Of a stretch of 7,803 nt of DNA, positions 6,678 through 7,803 are shown piece by piece. A program made the position numbers and the translations under genes. The notes below the pieces were generated by a model, which ran no database searches, was not told the DNA's origin, and saw only the letters and a program-made list of their open reading frames with translations. Within the stretch, counting starts at the first letter, position 1; each line of letters begins with the position of its first letter. Location of the stretch: the NCBI GenBank assembly GCA_012517635.1, contig JAAYUP010000267.1:1-7803 (forward strand), in the 5' to 3' direction. This DNA comes from Candidatus Atribacter alterifermentans (GTDB lineage: Bacteria; Atribacterota; Atribacteria; Atribacterales; Atribacteraceae).

Positions 6678-6684
6678 TAAAAAT

Positions 6685-6792
6685 GGATCGGGTATTCCAG
6701 GTTTGATCCTCTGATACCCTGGAATCTCATACCAGCAAAGGCTTTATCCGCTCTATTATGCTTTATATTGTTATCCGGAGTAACCCCGATCC
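6685..6792. repeat. Nested inverted repeats, candidate structured RNA
   Basis: GGATCGGG (6685-6692) is perfectly complementary to CCCGATCC (6785-6792), enclosing 92 nt. Immediately inside the left arm, ATTCCAGG (6694-6701) pairs with CCTGGAAT (6718-6725) around a 16-nt loop. The two stems are separated by a single base on one side and could stack coaxially. An alternative GGGTAT/ATACCC pairing (6690-6695 with 6714-6719) overlaps both. The strand of any transcript is unknown. Confidence 0.35.
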
Positions 6793-7112
6793 TTGAACCT
6801 TTGGAAAACTCATTTAAGCCTGCTATGATAAGATTCAGGATTACTCTCATTGAAGCGTTGCCTTTACTCCTTGAGCTTTTCAAATTAACCATTAAAGAGG
6901 TTTTCATTCTTTCAGAAGAAAAAGTTAAAGAGCTCCTCATCTTTTTGTGAATATTCTTCCGGTATGTTTGAAAGGAAAATTTCTAATATTGAACTGCAAA
7001 AGTTGGAATATGATATTTCAAAACTAACAACTACATGCATTTCTTTCTTTTTATATCTTTAAAAAAGACTAAAAATATAATATATTATTTTTTAAATTAA
7101 TTCACATCCATT

Positions 7113-7186
7113 TTGTCAATACTTTAAATATGTTATTCTATAATTACTCTATAATTAGTGATTTATAAGTATTTTCGTAATATAAT
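7113..7186 (+). promoter_or_regulatory. Possible promoter region of the DeoR-family gene
   Basis: Three TATAAT hexamers occur at 7139-7144, 7150-7155 and 7181-7186. TTGTCA at 7113-7118 is the best -35-like box, but it is 20 bases from the first -10, longer than optimal. The other -10 boxes lack good -35 partners. The first two lie in a tandem (T/C)TCTATAATTA repeat with an 11-bp period, a possible regulator site. Promoter activity is likely here, but the exact start cannot be chosen. Confidence 0.4.
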
Positions 7187-7231
7187 AAACAAAATATGTA
7201 AAATTTATTTCATAAGGTGGTTTTAATTTTC

Positions 7232-7803
7232 ATGGCAAATAGAAAAAAACGTATGGACTATATTACTAACACACTTTCTTTAAGAGGTTTGGTCAATATT
7301 AAAGAGTTGTCTGAAAAGTTAAATGTATCAGAAATGACAGTTCGGAGAGATTTGGAAATTCTTGCAAAAGAAAACATTGCCCAAATTATTCATGGTGGAG
7401 CTGTCCTTAAGAAGAATATTTCAAGTGAAAACGAACAAGATTCCTACTTGATCAGCAAGGCTGAATCTCAGATGATACGAGAAAAGATGAGAATTTGCCA
7501 AATGGCTGCTTCGCTCATCGAACCAAACGATATCATTATTATCGATAATGGAACTACAACTGAACACCTTCCGAAATATATGCCTCAGAGCTTACCGCTT
7601 ACTATTATTTGTTTTGCTTTAAATATTTTCTATGGACTTTACAAAAACAACAATTACAAGATCATTATGACTGGAGGGTATTTTCACCATAATACTTTAA
7701 TGTTTGAAAGTACTGAGGGTGTTGAATTCATTAAAAAGGTGAGAGCGAATAAAGCGTTTATTACCGCTGCAGGAGTTGATGATAAATTAGGAGTAACTTG
7801 TGC
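7232..7803 (+). CDS. DeoR-family transcriptional regulator, N-terminal 190 residues
   Basis: Partial at the right edge; 190 codons are visible of a family usually near 250. Residues 1-57 form the DeoR winged helix-turn-helix: NIKELSEKLNVSEMTVRRDL (22-41), followed by IIHGGA (52-57). The C-terminal sensor domain, related to phosphosugar isomerases, follows. It carries DNGTTT (105-110) with the conserved D.GTT ligand loop, a TGG motif near 150, and the family's F-x-x-A-A-G-V-D segment near the edge. DeoR proteins usually repress catabolic operons and respond to phosphorylated sugars or similar intermediates. The start follows AAGGTGG (7214-7220) by 11 bases, rather long. It is divergent from the liv operon but 1.7 kb away, so control of that operon is only a possibility; its target may lie downstream. 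Confidence 0.92.
   Translation, partial: MANRKKRMDYITNTLSLRGLVNIKELSEKLNVSEMTVRRDLEILAKENIAQIIHGGAVLKKNISSENEQDSYLISKAESQMIREKMRICQMAASLIEPNDIIIIDNGTTTEHLPKYMPQSLPLTIICFALNIFYGLYKNNNYKIIMTGGYFHHNTLMFESTEGVEFIKKVRANKAFITAAGVDDKLGVTC

Larger units (their letters stand above)
5743..7231. other. Gene-free region with a coding-like GC block
   Basis: No recognisable protein or RNA gene lies here. From about 5800 to 6960 the sampled GC is 40-47%, as high as or higher than the genes. The flanks (5530-5800 and 6990-7230) are very AT-rich. Open frames on both strands are short (87 codons at most) and resemble no family I know. Several inverted repeats occur (5826-5858, 6472-6526, 6645-6677, 6685-6792). 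A decayed gene or mobile element, or an unrecognised structured RNA, would each explain the composition. Confidence 0.6.

Noticed and set aside
6677..6940. 87-codon minus-strand ORF and the opposing 60-codon plus ORF (6768-6950)
   Set aside because: Neither has a Shine-Dalgarno or a recognisable domain. The minus frame is rich in S, R and N as shadows often are, and both overlap the inverted-repeat segment. Not called as genes.
5516..7231. Known structured RNAs, tRNA, CRISPR repeats or common riboswitches in the gene-free region
   Set aside because: I looked for tRNA cloverleaf ends, regularly spaced repeats, and the hallmark cores of RNase P, tmRNA, SRP, cobalamin, TPP, SAM and FMN elements, and saw none by eye; a covariance search would be needed to exclude rarer families.

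Overview
The window comes from a low-GC bacterium. The genes run at roughly 33-43% GC, the true spacers at about 13-25% GC, Shine-Dalgarno sequences are strong (AGGAGG), and promoters look sigma-70/sigma-A-like. Nothing in it fixes the phylum; a Firmicutes-, Thermotogota- or Atribacterota-like anaerobe would fit, but that is only a guess.

Layout, left to right. (1) 1-118, minus strand: the first 39 codons of an SDR-family, probably NAD-dependent, oxidoreductase. It has its own near-consensus promoter at 182-210. (2) 119-756: a very AT-rich spacer. It also holds a strong Shine-Dalgarno/ATG whose frame stops at codon 4, possibly the start of a decayed or very short gene just downstream of the operon. 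(3) 757-5515, minus strand: a complete branched-chain-amino-acid-type (HAAT/Liv) ABC importer, transcribed from right to left as binding protein (livK-like), ATPase livG, ATPase livF, permease livM, permease livH. A hairpin sits between livK and livG, and livM and livH overlap by ATGA. The operon has a convincing extended -10 promoter at 5662-5690 and a leader of about 140 nt. (4) 5516-7231: 1.7 kb without a recognisable gene. Its ends are AT-rich, but the middle (about 5.8-6.96 kb) has coding-like GC of 40-47%. It contains several inverted repeats and, on the minus strand, two overlapping short ORFs that a canonical A_AAA_AAC -1 slippery site would join. (5) 7232-7803, plus strand: the first 190 codons of a DeoR-family regulator, cut by the window edge.

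How the genes would work together: the extracytoplasmic binding protein captures a substrate (amino acid, amide or another small carboxylate; not decidable here) and delivers it to the LivH-LivM channel, powered by LivG-LivF. The neighbouring SDR and DeoR-type regulator could belong to the same catabolic locus, but each seems to have its own promoter, so that link is inference. The liv operon is ordinary. No clear new multi-gene system is visible. The part that most deserves a second look is the unexplained 5.7-6.97 kb block.
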